Positions 31,590-42,450 of a stretch of DNA of 64,000 nucleotides are shown here, in pieces. This stretch comes from Stenopsyche tienmushanensis. Taxonomy: Eukaryota; Arthropoda; Insecta; Trichoptera; Stenopsychidae. The translations under genes were made by a program, and so were the position numbers. The notes under the pieces were generated by a model that was given only the letters and a program-made list of their open reading frames with translations, was not told where the DNA came from and searched no databases. The DNA lies in assembly GCA_008973525.1 (NCBI GenBank), contig WACJ01000519.1, forward strand, positions 1,240,001-1,304,000, given 5' to 3'. Positions within the stretch are counted from its first letter, which is position 1. Every line of letters begins with the position of its first letter.

Positions 31590-31810
31590 ATCATGCTCCG
31601 AAACCATTGGGTTCAATCGAGAGGTCATGGACATGTGCGACAAAGCATCAATTATCAGCTTCGTCCGAATCCGCCGTCTGCATTGCGCAGGTCATAGGGA
31701 CCGAGTGGCAGTAGATCCGTCGGAATATACAAAATAGAAGCCGCGCGTCTGAGCCTAGACAATTAGAGGGAAAAATCTCTAGATTATCGGTAGCTATATA
31801 GGACTGTGTG
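31590..31810 (+). pseudogene. Non-LTR retrotransposon tail-like fragment (repeat G, copy 1)
   Basis: Reads MCDKASIISFVRIRRLHCAG, then HRDRVAVDP. An I-x-RLRWAGHxxRM-like segment is usual near the C-terminus of RTE/Jockey-like ORF2 proteins. The following LDN-like part matches 38870-38930, where RAYLDLDNWRKRF is read. Stops occur throughout. Confidence 0.5.
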
Positions 31811-32029
31811 ACCCAATTATACACTTGTGTCTGTTTTTATACGATTTTGAAGTTATGCGGTTTTCAATAAAGATTCGTTTTTCTATAGAGAACAAAGCTT
31901 TTTTATGCGAACACGCATAAAAAAGTCATGATAACACGATCTGCGTAAAAAATGAATGGTTAAATTTTAGTGCAAAATTTAACCCTTTGAGTAGTGAGCT
32001 AATTCAAAATCATGGTAAATTTAGATCCT

Positions 32030-32290
32030 AGAATCCTATATTTGTAGGTCCGCCACTTATCATCTGCACAAATCCACTTGCCTGTCAGGACCGTCGCAGC
32101 GTGTATGAAACTTGTATTTAAATAAATAAACACTATCAAAAGCACGCAATATTCGGTCATTTCTTTGCGTAAACATAAACAATAGACTTAAAATCGATTT
32201 ATTATATCATTCACATATCATTATTAGTCGATAAATTTGGGTTAACGATCTATACAATCGTACGATGTACGCAAGATACTCTCTCCGTCT
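32030..32290. repeat. Repeat shared with 42610-42850
   Basis: CCGCCACTTATCATCTGCAC, GAAACTTGTAT and GCGTAAACATAAACAATA correspond to CACCATTTATCGTCCACAC, GAAACTTGTAT and ACGTAAACATCAACAATA at 42610-42760. It may be internal sequence of a longer family A element. Confidence 0.45.
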
Positions 32291-32544
32291 ATGTTTATCT
32301 CCAAATTCAACGTGCAAGATAGTCTACGTTTCTGTCTGTCTCCGAGCTCAACTTGTAAGAATTCTCTTTCTGAATCAATGGAATTCTTTGAGGGGTTAAT
32401 CAGCGATTTCATTTTAAAAAATACGATTTCAACACAGAAGGATGATGAATAAATGCATGCTGACTGATAACGATAATTTGTACGATTATCGAGTAATATA
32501 AACTTTAATAAACCAATTCTAAGATAAATTTGTAGTTTATTTAT

Positions 32545-32905
32545 TTATTTAGAAATTTATTCACAGCTTACGCCATATTACATAAAAACAAGTGAAATGA
32601 AATACAATGTAAAAAAAAAAATAAAAATAATGTAAAAATAAAAAGATAAATATAAAATAAAATAAAGATAAAAAAAAATAAAAAAAAATACATATAAATA
32701 TAATAAAAATAATAAAAAATATAAAATAAATATAAATGAAATTAATCATAAAAAATAAAAATTAATAACGATAAATAAAAGAATAATCAAATTTTTAGAA
32801 AAACAAAATAAAAATATGCATAAATATATATATATAATAATAAAAAAAAATAAAACATTAGCAATTAAAAAATTAAAGAATAATAATAATATAAGAATTA
32901 AGAAG
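32545..32905 (-). repeat. Low-complexity A/T tail of the nested non-LTR element
   Basis: Runs of ATAAAAATAATAAAA-type units for over 300 bp, lying on the 3' side of the minus-strand RT fragment. An expanded tail microsatellite is typical of some non-LTR elements. Confidence 0.6.
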
Positions 32906-32910
32906 ATAAT

Positions 32911-33250
32911 TAGGGGGGCCTAAATATTAACCCTATCCACCTCTTAAATAAGATAGAGGCGAGGTCGATCGATGCTGATCTCACTAAGGCGTTTCCTGAA
33001 GAGGAGACGCGGCACTTCATAGACACTGCAGCTCTACGAAGGAGCGCCTCGAGTTGGGGAATGCGCCCGTAGAGGAACATTCCCGATGCACTACAACTCC
33101 TGGGCAGCCCGAATAGTGCTCTATAACAATTGTTATATTGCACCCGTAGCTGTCGCATGCTGCTCTGCCGGAACTGTGTCCAAAGTTCTCCCGTGTACAT
33201 GGACGTGCAATACGTTAGGAAAAGCTGACGCTTGACAAACTGACTTGTTG
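32911..33250 (-). pseudogene. Non-LTR retrotransposon ORF2 C-terminal fragment
   Basis: Read on the minus strand from about 33240: QFVKRQLFLTYC, then MYTGELWTQFRQ, LRVQYNNCYRALFGLPR and SCSASGMFLYGRIPQLEALL, ending at a stop at 32910. The YNN-xR-LxGLPR-xxSASGMF signature is a conserved post-RT block in many invertebrate CR1-like elements. The frame is intact for about 110 codons, so this insertion is younger than most fragments here. The upstream RT is missing (5' truncation). Confidence 0.82.
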
Positions 33251-33489
33251 AGTGTTTTTATTTATATTAATTTTTTATAAACTTTTTTTATGCGATTTTT
33301 GATACATTCTATCACAATGATTTGAAGTTATGCGGTTTTTAAAAATGGAAAAATGGAACCTATTCCTCAGTTTTCTATGTAGTTCAAGTATTTTTTATTC
33401 GATTTTTTTATGTGCAACTCTCCGTGGAACGTATCTTTCGCATAAAAACAGACCCAAGTATATATGTATGTATATAATTTAGTACGAAT

Positions 33490-33722
33490 CACTCTACGGA
33501 CCTACAGTTGGTAAGACGGGTCGAACATATTTCAAAAAACTTTAACATAAAGAAAAGTACCGTCATGGTACTCTTCGTCATCGAAAAAGCGTTCGACTCT
33601 GTTTGATGCTGCGGCTTGGCTTAGATCAATTTAATAGAACTTGTTTTATAGTCTTATACAGAACAATGTAAATTTGTTCAGCGGGATTTAAACAGGGCAG
33701 TATTTTAGGACCATATATGTTT
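33490..33722 (+). pseudogene. Jockey-like reverse transcriptase palm fragment
   Basis: VMVLFVIEKAFDSV corresponds to the RT motif carrying the first catalytic Asp region (L-x-D-x-x-KAFDSVWH; the usual Asp of VLLD is here Ile/Val), and FKQGSILGPYMFN to the QGSxLGPxLF motif. Stops and a frameshift lie between them. It is the same family as 39365-39480, with which it shares its left flank TATGTATATA-AATTTA. Confidence 0.7.
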
Positions 33723-35287
33723 AATAAAAATAAATAAAAATAAAAAAAGAAAAAAACATTAAAATTAAAAAAATGATAGGCCGATAAATTGTAAGGAGTA
33801 AAAAAAGATGTGACTTAGTTGACATGATTTCAACCCTTTTAATCACTGAAAATTTTAAAAAACAAAAATGTTTTTTTAATTAATAAAATTATCGCTATAG
33901 TTCTTACCTCAAAACAAAACAAAATAATTTTATTTTCACAAAATAACAACTGTTTTTCCAAAAAAAAAGTCAGTTTTTCGACTCTTTTTTTCTCTTTAAT
34001 AGTTAAAAATTAAATTTGGAATTAAAACTAGTAAGAACAATAGAGGATTATATACAAAAGTTTTATACCAAATATAAAATAAATCAGTTGATTAAAATTT
34101 GAGATATTACTTCAACCGTATTGAAAAAAGTAGTTTCTTAAAAAGCCGGCTTAGTTCCCGCGTTACTAAAATAGCTATAACTCAGTAAATAATTGGAATT
34201 TTGTAATTTTTTTCGGAAGATATATTCTTAAAAATATACATTTTTAAAGAAAATCGATTTTTTTTAAATTCTAGATTAGAACAGCCCTTTAACATCAGCG
34301 ACTCACCGGTGAGTCGCTATGTGTTTTTCGTAGAATAATAAATGATTTTAATACAATTTCGGCACGTTGGTGAATTCAAATAACTTTTAATGCAATTTCT
34401 AATATATTTGGCAGTTAGGTTAACGGTTTAAGGTTAACGTTACCATACGATCACGCAATCTTTCCGCTACGTCTATGCTATGAAATGCCCTATAAAAATG
34501 CAATTACGCTATTTTTTTTCAAAGGTTGGAAACTCCTGTTGTGATACGACCTTTAAATCTCACTACTCCCATTTTTCGTCTCATAACTAAAAGAGGAAAT
34601 GAGATTTTGGAACATCCGCCGATATCCCTCATACAGCAAACTTTCGTTTCGTATCGATTATTCATTTCGTTCGCTTTACGCGAGCATCTGACCCCGTATA
34701 TGTATTTTTTGCGCAAATATTCGCCAAAAAAAAGTTTTTATCAGCCAAATAATACGCTTAACAGGGAGGAACGTAAACTTTATAATATTTAATGGTTCGC
34801 AAAATGCGGTAATAAAAGTTGAACGCCGGCGCTATAAACGAAAGTAATATATTATAGTTCGCGAATTATACGTCGTCGTCGTCGGGCAATATTAGATGTT
34901 CTTTTTTGTATTTCCGTTTGCTTTTTTCGCGATGTTTTGTCTGAATTTTGAGAGAATCTGGGTCGCAGAGATTTGACACAGAAACTCACAAATTCGACTC
35001 GAAAAGATAGTCTTCAAAACTCGTCATGTTTCTCCGGAAAGTGGGACCGAAATAGAAAGGGTTGTTTATCGCATTGTCTAGATAAAAAAATGCTACCATA
35101 ATAGACACACATGGGAGGTTCTTATAAATAAATACAATTGTGCTTTGATTTTTTTTTTTAAATAAATCTGTTTGAAATCCCCTAGAAATATTGAATGTGT
35201 TTAATCCTCTACAAAATAGATCATCTTTTTCCTATACATTAGCTTAATATTCAGGCATAAATGGTAATATTATACGATAATATAATA
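33723..35287. other. Unassigned AT-rich stretch
   Basis: Includes the CATCAGCGACTCACCGGTGAGTCGCTATGT palindromic region near 34294-34324. Overlapping frames 34519-34792 are not recognised. Confidence 0.4.
34299..34320. repeat. Short perfect palindrome
   Basis: AGCGACTCACCGGTGAGTCGCT is a perfect 22-bp palindrome in AT-rich sequence. Its function is unknown. Confidence 0.75.
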
Positions 35288-35391
35288 CGAGGGTCATCTA
35301 AAAAGTAGGATTACAAAGGCTCCTGAAGCCGGGAAAAAAACTGTTTCGAAGTTCGCACACCTGGCGTGTAGGGGGGAATCTAACGGTCATG

Positions 35392-35700
35392 GGGACCCTC
35401 CACTGACTCGAGTCCAATCTCACTCGCAACTTTATTTGGTGCGAGCCACGTATGTAAATTATCATCTGGGGGAGATTTTGTGATCATGGATATCGTAGAA
35501 AGCCCCGAAGATGCGTTTCTCCTTCGCAAAAATGCCCTAAAAGATGATGGAGTGACCACAAAGTTTATGTGTCCAACCGGTCCGCTTTTCAGACCACTGA
35601 CACTTCGAATGAATGCTTCGTGATCGAACGCAATGCCCGGACATGTTCACAAAAGGCAGTCTGCGTCCATGAGACCGCACGCCTTGCAAGGTACTGGAAC
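35392..35700 (-). repeat. Dispersed repeat F, copy 6, linked to an RT fragment
   Basis: Contains CACTCGCAACTTTATTTGGT, TGTGTCCAACCGGTCCGCTT and CGTGATCGAACGCAATGCCC. It is the copy that links repeat F to a non-LTR ORF2, because a thumb-region remnant follows on the same strand at 35900-36300. Confidence 0.55.
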
Positions 35701-35899
35701 TTCCAGTAACCCGGAACGACCCAGCGATATCTCAGGCGGTTTCTAACCTAGGGAAAATCGATAAAGGCGGTGGCCGATAGTCGACGCGGACCACTTCTTC
35801 TACCAGTTATCTAACGCCGCCTCCTTAACGCATCGGCGAAAGTCGCCTAGCGCGTCGGAAGAATTCGCATCGGGTGGAATGCTCCTGCCACTAATTACC

Positions 35900-36300
35900 A
35901 AAATAGAACCGTTTTCGCCCAGGAACTTATAGGAGAAGCCGCGCGTCATTAGATCTCCAAATCCAGAAGAAGGACACCGGCAAACACTGGAAGACCATCA
36001 GTGAGCGCCATGCAGAACACTTAACGCTCCACCTCTCTCGCCTCAATCTCTTGCCGAAAGTGTCCGCCGCCTTCTTCACTGCACTCCAGGCATGCATCTT
36101 GAAGCACTGCGAACCGTCCAACGCGATCCCCAAATATGAGGCCGATTACACGAACTTGACCAAACTCCCATCAATGCGAGGCTGGGGGGACTGCCGAAAA
36201 CGACCCTTTAGGGTGAGACTTTGCGACTTAAGAGTAAGAAGACTTAAAACTAAGATGTCGTCTAAAAGGACGTTCCACAGGACTCGAAGAATTTCCTGAC
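35900..36300 (-). pseudogene. Non-LTR ORF2 fragment (post-RT thumb)
   Basis: The minus strand reads SASYLGIALDGSQCFKMHAW followed by SAVKKAADTFGKRLRR, the YLGxxLDxxxxFxxHxxxxxxKA pattern that follows the RT domain in R1/Jockey-type elements (frame open 36133-35927). Upstream sequence also lacks stops for short runs. It was inserted into a mariner. Confidence 0.72.
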
Positions 36301-36577
36301 ATTTCTCGACGTCTTCTTGGTGGTATTATGTCAGAAACACTTGGTTACAAGAAGTGTGCGAGATGGGTGTCCAGAATGCTCACATCGCAAAAATCGCATG
36401 ACTTTTTTAATCCTCGTCCACAAGAAGTATAAGCTATTCTGGACTCATCATGTTGGGAAATGAGATGTGGGTGTGTTCCTACACCCCAGAATCTAAAGAG
36501 AGCTGACTATGGAGATTTCGGAAAGCATTTTTCAATCCTACATAAATGTTGTAAACTTACTTTCTGGATGACCCTCG
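36301..36577 (+). pseudogene. Mariner transposase central fragment and 3' end
   Basis: Reads SETLGYKKCARWVSRMLTSQ, then after a frameshift EMWVCSYTPESKES, matching the YKK-ARWVPRMLT and DETWVxxYTPESK segments of Mos1-like mariners. The catalytic core and C-terminus are deleted. Ends in the TIR. Confidence 0.75.
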
Positions 36578-37070
36578 TAACAAAGCAATAAGATGAGAAC
36601 GACCTTCCAGTGAATCTTTATGGTGTTTTGTCTAACAACTATATGAAAAATTCATGGCATCCATTACCAAAAAAAAGTTTCTAAATAGGAACTAGGGCGC
36701 TCAGATAAATTATAATATAAGCGTCAAATAATAAATATTCTTCTCTTTTCAGTGATGCATTTAATTTCATATTATATCCTCCCAAATCGTCCCATTTTCG
36801 AGGCACGTTAAATAATTTATTCACCCCAATATGAAACAACGTTGAGAATGGATTGAATCAAAACTTTGGACTTAATATCTTGTGCCACATGCTTTAACGC
36901 CATTGTTATGTTGTTGGTTATTTTTTTTAGTAGTTAACGCTTGGTTAATATTTATTTCGTTGCTTAGTATTAACCCGTTGATGAGGAATCTCGCATATGC
37001 TGCGAACAGACTCACACACATTGAGTGCGGAGAATATTGAATCGGAAACAGAGACAGAGAGTAAAAAACA
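36578..37070. other. Unassigned stretch
   Basis: Nothing recognised. Confidence 0.35.
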
Positions 37071-37079
37071 AAATATTTA

Positions 37080-37180
37080 AATGTATTTCTGTAACACGAA
37101 GAAAATAATTAAGCTGATACCTTCCATACTGTTTTTATTGTTCATTTTTAAAATAAGGCAGTTTCCATGCCGCATCCTGC
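37080..37180. repeat. Family C terminal fragment (C5)
   Basis: AAGGCAGTTTCCATGCCGCA with the inner sequence TTAAGCTGATACC is the inverted form of the end at 8036 and 11583. Confidence 0.45.
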
Positions 37181-37239
37181 ATGACGATAAGTTTGGTCCT
37201 GGAAGATATCTTTCCAAAAGAACTCTCCACACAGATGCC

Positions 37240-37600
37240 GATAGATGAATATGAGGCTGCTCATTCAGTAACTCCAACAAGGCAACAGTGGTACAGTTAC
37301 AGCTTAATAAAATATGCGATATATGTGGTAAAAGACCAATAGAACGGACAGTAAGCAATTGGTTTTTAAAATTTCACTCGGGAGATGAGATCCTGAAAGA
37401 TGAACCAATGGTGGGTCGCCCTTTCGATTTTGATGAAGATATTTTAAAAGTGCTATTGGAACAAAATCAACAAGATGCCGTAAATAAAGTGGACGCTATA
37501 GGAGATATTAATTTTTTTGAAGATATAAAAGCTAATAATAAAATTAAAAAACATGGTACACATGTTGTATCATCCGCCGTTATTAATTCGAAAAAATAAT
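37240..37600 (+). pseudogene. Mariner transposase N-terminal fragment
   Basis: The frame 37288-37599 includes GKRPIERTVSNWFLKFHSGD and LKDEPMVGRPFDFDEDILK, then LLEQNQQDAVNKV, the second helix-turn-helix and GRP linker of mariner transposases, followed by divergence (KIKKHGTHV). It stays open for 103 codons, but no catalytic domain follows. Confidence 0.78.
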
Positions 37601-38804
37601 TTAATACGACTTGGCAACATATAGCAACATCCAAAATTTTACAAAGCCTTCATTTATTACCTTATATACGAGGCTTGTGTGTATTTAAAGCACATTGTGT
37701 TCATAAATTGACGCAATAGGCATCCCATGCAGCACACGCATATGAATTATTACTCACACTACATTTTCCATCATCGGGATCCGGAAAATTGTTATGCTGA
37801 TGACATTTTCATGGAGCACAGTTTTATGCCTCTGTTTTGCGAAATATGTCAATGTCTCTGCGACGAAGAGCGAAGCATTTTCTTACGCTCGCGAAAATCT
37901 CATGAAAAACTTTCAAGGTTCTGAGACATTTCCCACTGCCAATTTGCGTCTGGTTGCTTAGGCTAAATACATCAACAACGGCAAAAAAACGACGAAAGTA
38001 AAAAATGTGCACATGATGACTGAAAAATGAATTATTTTCTAATTAAATTTGCATATTTAATTTATTTCCAGTGTATTCGGGGCTAGTATTCTTTTATTGC
38101 AGTCACGCGCCCTCGCGCCGGACGGCCCCCGTCTGAAAATTTCATAGACATCCCGAACGATATTTAAATATTTATTTATTAGAGTCTTAGAGAGCTGAAA
38201 ATGTTAAGTTATTCATGTATTATGTATATCGATACGCAAGTTTTTTGTATGCAAAAATATGGAAACAGTGAGCGAACCAATACAGAGTGGAGGGCTCCGT
38301 TTTCAGCACACCGCAGGGTCTACAAGGCAAATACACAATGTTCTGAAAAGGACAACAGCCATAAATAATGCATCGTATTGGGGCGAACGTTTTCTTTCAG
38401 CATCCCTAGTTTCTTTTGATTTCTCTCCCGTGCTTCGAGTGAATTTTCTTCGGGGTAGAGGGGCATAAAGATAAGAGCGTACACATGTCGGAGCCGACTC
38501 CTCAATGTTTCTTTGAATTTATCGGCATTTCAGAGGGAAATCTCGGTTTGCATCTGGGAAAACTGGGTTTCTTCGAGAGAAAATACTCGGAAATAACATT
38601 TATAGGGGCCACGCCAATCGTCCTTTTCAAAGTGCATTAAATAAATCTCTTAAAACGCTTAACATCAAAACGAATTTATTTAAATAAAGTACAGTTGTTT
38701 ATAATCGTTAATAAATTTGAAAGATATTGAGGTTCATTAAAGTGGATAAATTCTTGAATATTTATTATGAACGTTCGGGCTAAAAAATAAATACTGAAAA
38801 TATA
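37601..38804. other. Unassigned stretch
   Basis: No element recognised. Frames at 37727-37924, 38259-38468 and their antisense look random. Confidence 0.35.
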
Positions 38805-38904
38805 CAATCGAGAGGTCATGGACATGCCCGGTAAAGTGTCTGCAGATGCGGACTCACAAAGTCCCTCGTGCCTACTTGGATCTAGACAATTGGAGGAAGC
38901 GATT
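38805..38904 (+). repeat. Repeat G, copy 2 (non-LTR tail-like)
   Basis: ATCGAGAGGTCATGGACATG is shared exactly with 31617-31636, and RAYLDLDNWRK is readable further on. The middle part present in copy 1 is deleted. Confidence 0.5.
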
Positions 38905-39262
38905 TATCATACCTATGCAATATCGCAGTAAATCTGAGCAGATTTAATTCGCCAGATTAACAGCGCCATCTTTTATGGCTTTGTGGACACATTGCGTCTG
39001 GAATACCGACCAACCGCTTATTGTGCGTACACCATTGCCGATTGGGTAGTGACGCAGCTGACGCAGGAGTCGTCAGTTGGCCTTGACTGAGGGAGGACGT
39101 CCTTCCCGCAGCCCGATCTTTCTCTCCCTCGTGTGAATAAAGAGTCATCAAAAAAGACTTCTGTGACGGACCCGTGCGTTAGCGCGGCTATTCCGACGAG
39201 AGCGTGGGAGCAGGGAGCCACCCGGGAACTCTACCCTGAGAGCAACTACGTTCCTATGTAAC
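38905..39262 (+). mobile_element. LTR-B solo LTR in sense orientation
   Basis: Runs from GCAATATCGCAGTAAATCTG through ATTGCCGATTGGGTAGTGAC, AATAAAGAGTCATC (poly(A) signal region) and GTGGGAGCAGGGAGCC to a TGTAACA end. The first 30 bp of the LTR are diverged. Confidence 0.65.
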
Positions 39263-39364
39263 ACGCTTTGTTGGTGGCCAGAAATTTCGTACAGGGCTGT
39301 ATGAGCTATTTATATATGTATATATGTAATTTAAATGGAATCATTCTACGTCTCTTTAGTCAAC

Positions 39365-39480
39365 AAGACTGTTCAAACATGCTTTGACAAACATTTACAT
39401 GAAAAAAAGCACCGGTATTGTACTCTTCAACATCGAAAAAGCATTCGACTCTGTCTGGCACCACATCCACCGCATTTATT
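39365..39480 (+). pseudogene. Jockey-like reverse transcriptase fragment
   Basis: MKKSTGIVLFNIEKAFDSVW followed by HHIHRIYFLLQIG, the RT palm motif with AFDSVWH. It is the same family as 33490 and is truncated after about 40 codons. Confidence 0.7.
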
Positions 39481-39499
39481 TTCTACTTCAGATTGGCGA

Positions 39500-41639
39500 C
39501 GGTTACGAGGCGTAGACGGCTCTTCCGAGGGACTCCAGACCGAACCCCATCTCAAACTGAATTACTCAACTCTCTCTAATTCGCTAGGCTAGCTAGCGCG
39601 TATTCGACCTCCCTACTATATTTTAGATGCTTCTCGAGGCTTTATATTCGCAGCTATTTCCGTATCACTCTGAGGAATTTTGTTTACGCCATCGCATTCG
39701 CTGCAGGATGTTTCGATTCTTCGAGAATCGTCATCCGTTCGGTGGCACGTATAAGGTATCTAGTGGCGTAGATAGCTGAATTTAGTCAATTTTTATGAAA
39801 ATTTATTTTCTTTTAACCTGTAAACTGAAAGGCTTTCACGGCAATCCCGATATTTCTATGTTACATATAAATATATTATTTCATTGGGTAAGATTTTATT
39901 ATCTTCGTCTGTTCATTAACTTTAAATATGTGATACTTAACCTAAATTTTCAATTTAGGATTTTTTTTATAGAATTTATAGCTTAAGTTGTTATTGTAAA
40001 TTTGTGAATTATTCTTTGTGACATGACAAAGTCTTGCATGTAGTTTTGAATAAGAATTTTGAAACAATCAGCTGAAACTATCATTAAATGATTGTTCAAT
40101 ATTTTTTTTTTTGCAATATGCAATTCCCCATCATAAAGACTTAAAATCCATCATAAGATGATGGACTTTAAATCTCTTAAAGATGCATAAGATATCATCA
40201 CTTTATAAGTTCGAAAAATTATTTTCTCACAATATCTTAATCAATATCAATGTCCACTCAGTTGATTACCGATTTGATTCTATCTATAATAATAGATCCA
40301 CTATCCATATCGTATACCATTTTAATTGCGCTGGGACAGCTCCAAACAGCGCTCCGAATTGTGGACGCATTGATCTTTTTGATCGATTGTGAATAAACGC
40401 GGTGCAAATTTCGAACAGAGCTTTCTCATAGACAAAGGTTGATGCAAAAAGATGAATACCCTGCTTTGTGATATCTATCAGACCAGAATCAGGTGAATTA
40501 TCATTGAGTCGTTTATATTTCCGTGGGAACACTCAATAATATAGACCTCTCCAAAGTGTATTTTACGCATTTTTTATTTATCTTACGGTGAACGACATTA
40601 GATCCCAACAAAATGTTCATTCTATTTCGCTTTTTTATGGAAAGCTACACATATAAAGAGCGAACGCAGACATTCAAAGCCTCCAGAGCGAACATATGAT
40701 TGAATCCGCATCGAGAAGAGGAATTCAGATTCGTCTTAATGATCCTTAAGCGGGAAATCTAATTGAAAAGAGCGATTTAATTATTCATGAATCCATTACC
40801 GTCCGATTCCCATCCCGATGGAAATGTGGAGCGCAGAACAAGAAACTCATCCAGTGCGGCGATTCGTTACAAACGGGAATTGTAAGAACTTATCCAATTA
40901 GCAAAGGTAGACTTATCAACCGAAAAGTTCTACATAAAATTCGGGCTGGCCGTCGATAGGAGGCGATTGTTTCGACGGACCTGACCCTTGTAATAATTTA
41001 TGCCGACCAAAAAACATTGCGGTCTAGCAACAACCCCGCTCGACCGATATTAATTTATTTGCTTACATATTCCAAGCATAGACTAACCAAAAATCTGTTC
41101 GATTGCAAAAAAGTGACATTTTTTGCCCGGGGCTTAAAGTATCATTAATATGGAGTCCGCCTGAGTAGTCGAGTCTAGTCATTTTTCGTGATATTACTGA
41201 GTAAAATGTTTTATTAATTGTTTGCCTAAAAAAAACTTCTCAAACTTCTCAGACGAGAATCTCTCTATTTAATCCTCTCGGGATTCGAATTTCGAATATT
41301 TGAGAGCTTTTAGTTTATTTCTAATAAGTATTTTTGCTATAGAATTTATTTTATATTGCCAATATGCTAAGTGAAATACAAAACGGGATAAGACGCTCAA
41401 TTTACATCTGTAAATTTTTAAAATGCTCTACAAATTCAAATATCGTTTGTATTAATTTTATATTAAATTTATATTTATACACATTTAAATAAAAATTTAT
41501 ATAAACACCTCAATAGGATCCATTAGAGAATAGAGTATTAGACTTGAGAAAAAGAGTTTAAAAATTGAAAAATATTATCATGCAATGCATCAATTTAACA
41601 ATGACATATTTTATTTTTCTGCGGACACATTCTTGCGCA
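39500..41639. other. Unassigned AT-rich stretch
   Basis: No element recognised over 2.1 kb. A small imperfect hairpin lies at 40137-40173. The 82-codon minus-strand frame at 40284-40532 is unassigned. Confidence 0.4.
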
Positions 41640-41770
41640 TGCACCGCTTCCTTTCGGTTAGCCTTGGCTGCGGGAATATGTACTTCCCCGAGTCTAATTG
41701 CTATTTAAACCCACGTACGCGCGCGATCATTTCAATATGTGGGAGCAGGGGGCAGGACAAGATCTTTTTT
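41640..41770 (+). repeat. Decayed LTR-B-like fragment
   Basis: GGTTAGCCTTGGCTGCGGGA followed by ATATGTACTTCCCC, then TGGGAGCAGGGGGCAGGAC, correspond to the middle and end blocks of LTR-B in sense orientation. Confidence 0.45.
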
Positions 41771-42359
41771 CCTGACTAACAGCTCTTATTAATTATTATT
41801 TTACCTCAAACAACAATATATTTTTAGACTCACACTGTTAAAACACCTTATTCAAATATATTAAAAAAATTATAGTAAAAAAATAGTTTATTTTTTAATA
41901 AACAATAGTGATTACAAAGGGTGGCAATTTACGGCGTCGGTGGAAAAACGGAGATTTCACCGACAAAATTACGAGCTGTGTGTAACACAAAACCTAGCAG
42001 ACTTTTTATATTATCACTGTAAAATACACCAGCAGGTACTTTGTGAGAAAATTTATAAACGTAAATTAATTTAATGAAACTCGTTTCAAAAACAGTACCA
42101 GAGGTCCATGCAAAGACGCCTTTTGAAAAACTCACAGAATTGCTCGATGCTTAATATAGAAACTCGCCTTGTGTGCGAAAGTTAAATGAATAAAAGTTTA
42201 GTCGGTTTTTCCCGGATTTTGTAAATCCACAATGTATTTAGTTCTTATGAAAGAAACTTTAAGAATTTAAATGCAAAAAATTGTCCTCCGAGATGAGTTC
42301 ATTTCTGTTGTCAACTTTTGTTTATAAGCCATAGTAAATATACCGATTGTTTGGAGCAG

Positions 42360-42450
42360 TGAGATGAGTCATCGGTTAACCTTGACTGCGGAAAGATGTA
42401 CTTCCCCCAGACTGATAGCTGTAATCTCTCTCTCTATAAATAAAATGAAT
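42360..42450 (+). repeat. Decayed LTR-B-like fragment
   Basis: CATCGGTTAACCTTGACTGC, then ATGTACTTCCCCCAG and CTCTCTCTCTATAAATAAAA, match the central LTR-B block including the poly(A) signal region. Confidence 0.5.

Larger units (their letters stand above)
31822..33458. mobile_element. Family A inverted-repeat element with a nested non-LTR insertion (A2)
   Basis: The left end CACTTGTGTCTGTTTTTATA and the right end CGCATAAAAACAGACCCAAG pair, with TA on both sides. Compared with the 523-bp copy at 5265, the AGCAATTCTAAGATAAAT word at about 32510-32530 and TTTATATTAATTTT at about 33256 were once adjacent. The 720 bp between are a non-LTR fragment. The extra segment 32030-32290 is absent from A1 and is related to 42610-42850. 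Confidence 0.7.
35288..36577 (+). mobile_element. Mariner element interrupted by a non-LTR fragment
   Basis: The left TIR CGAGGGTCATCTAAAAAGTA and the right TIR TACTTTCTGGATGACCCTCG are nearly perfect inverses, flanked by TA. About 105 bp of mariner 5' sequence and about 275 bp of 3' sequence remain. The 900 bp between are the minus-strand repeat F plus RT-thumb fragment. Confidence 0.75.

Noticed and set aside
32561..32749. 62-codon hydrophobic frame rich in Phe/Ile
   Set aside because: A translation of the A/T microsatellite tail.
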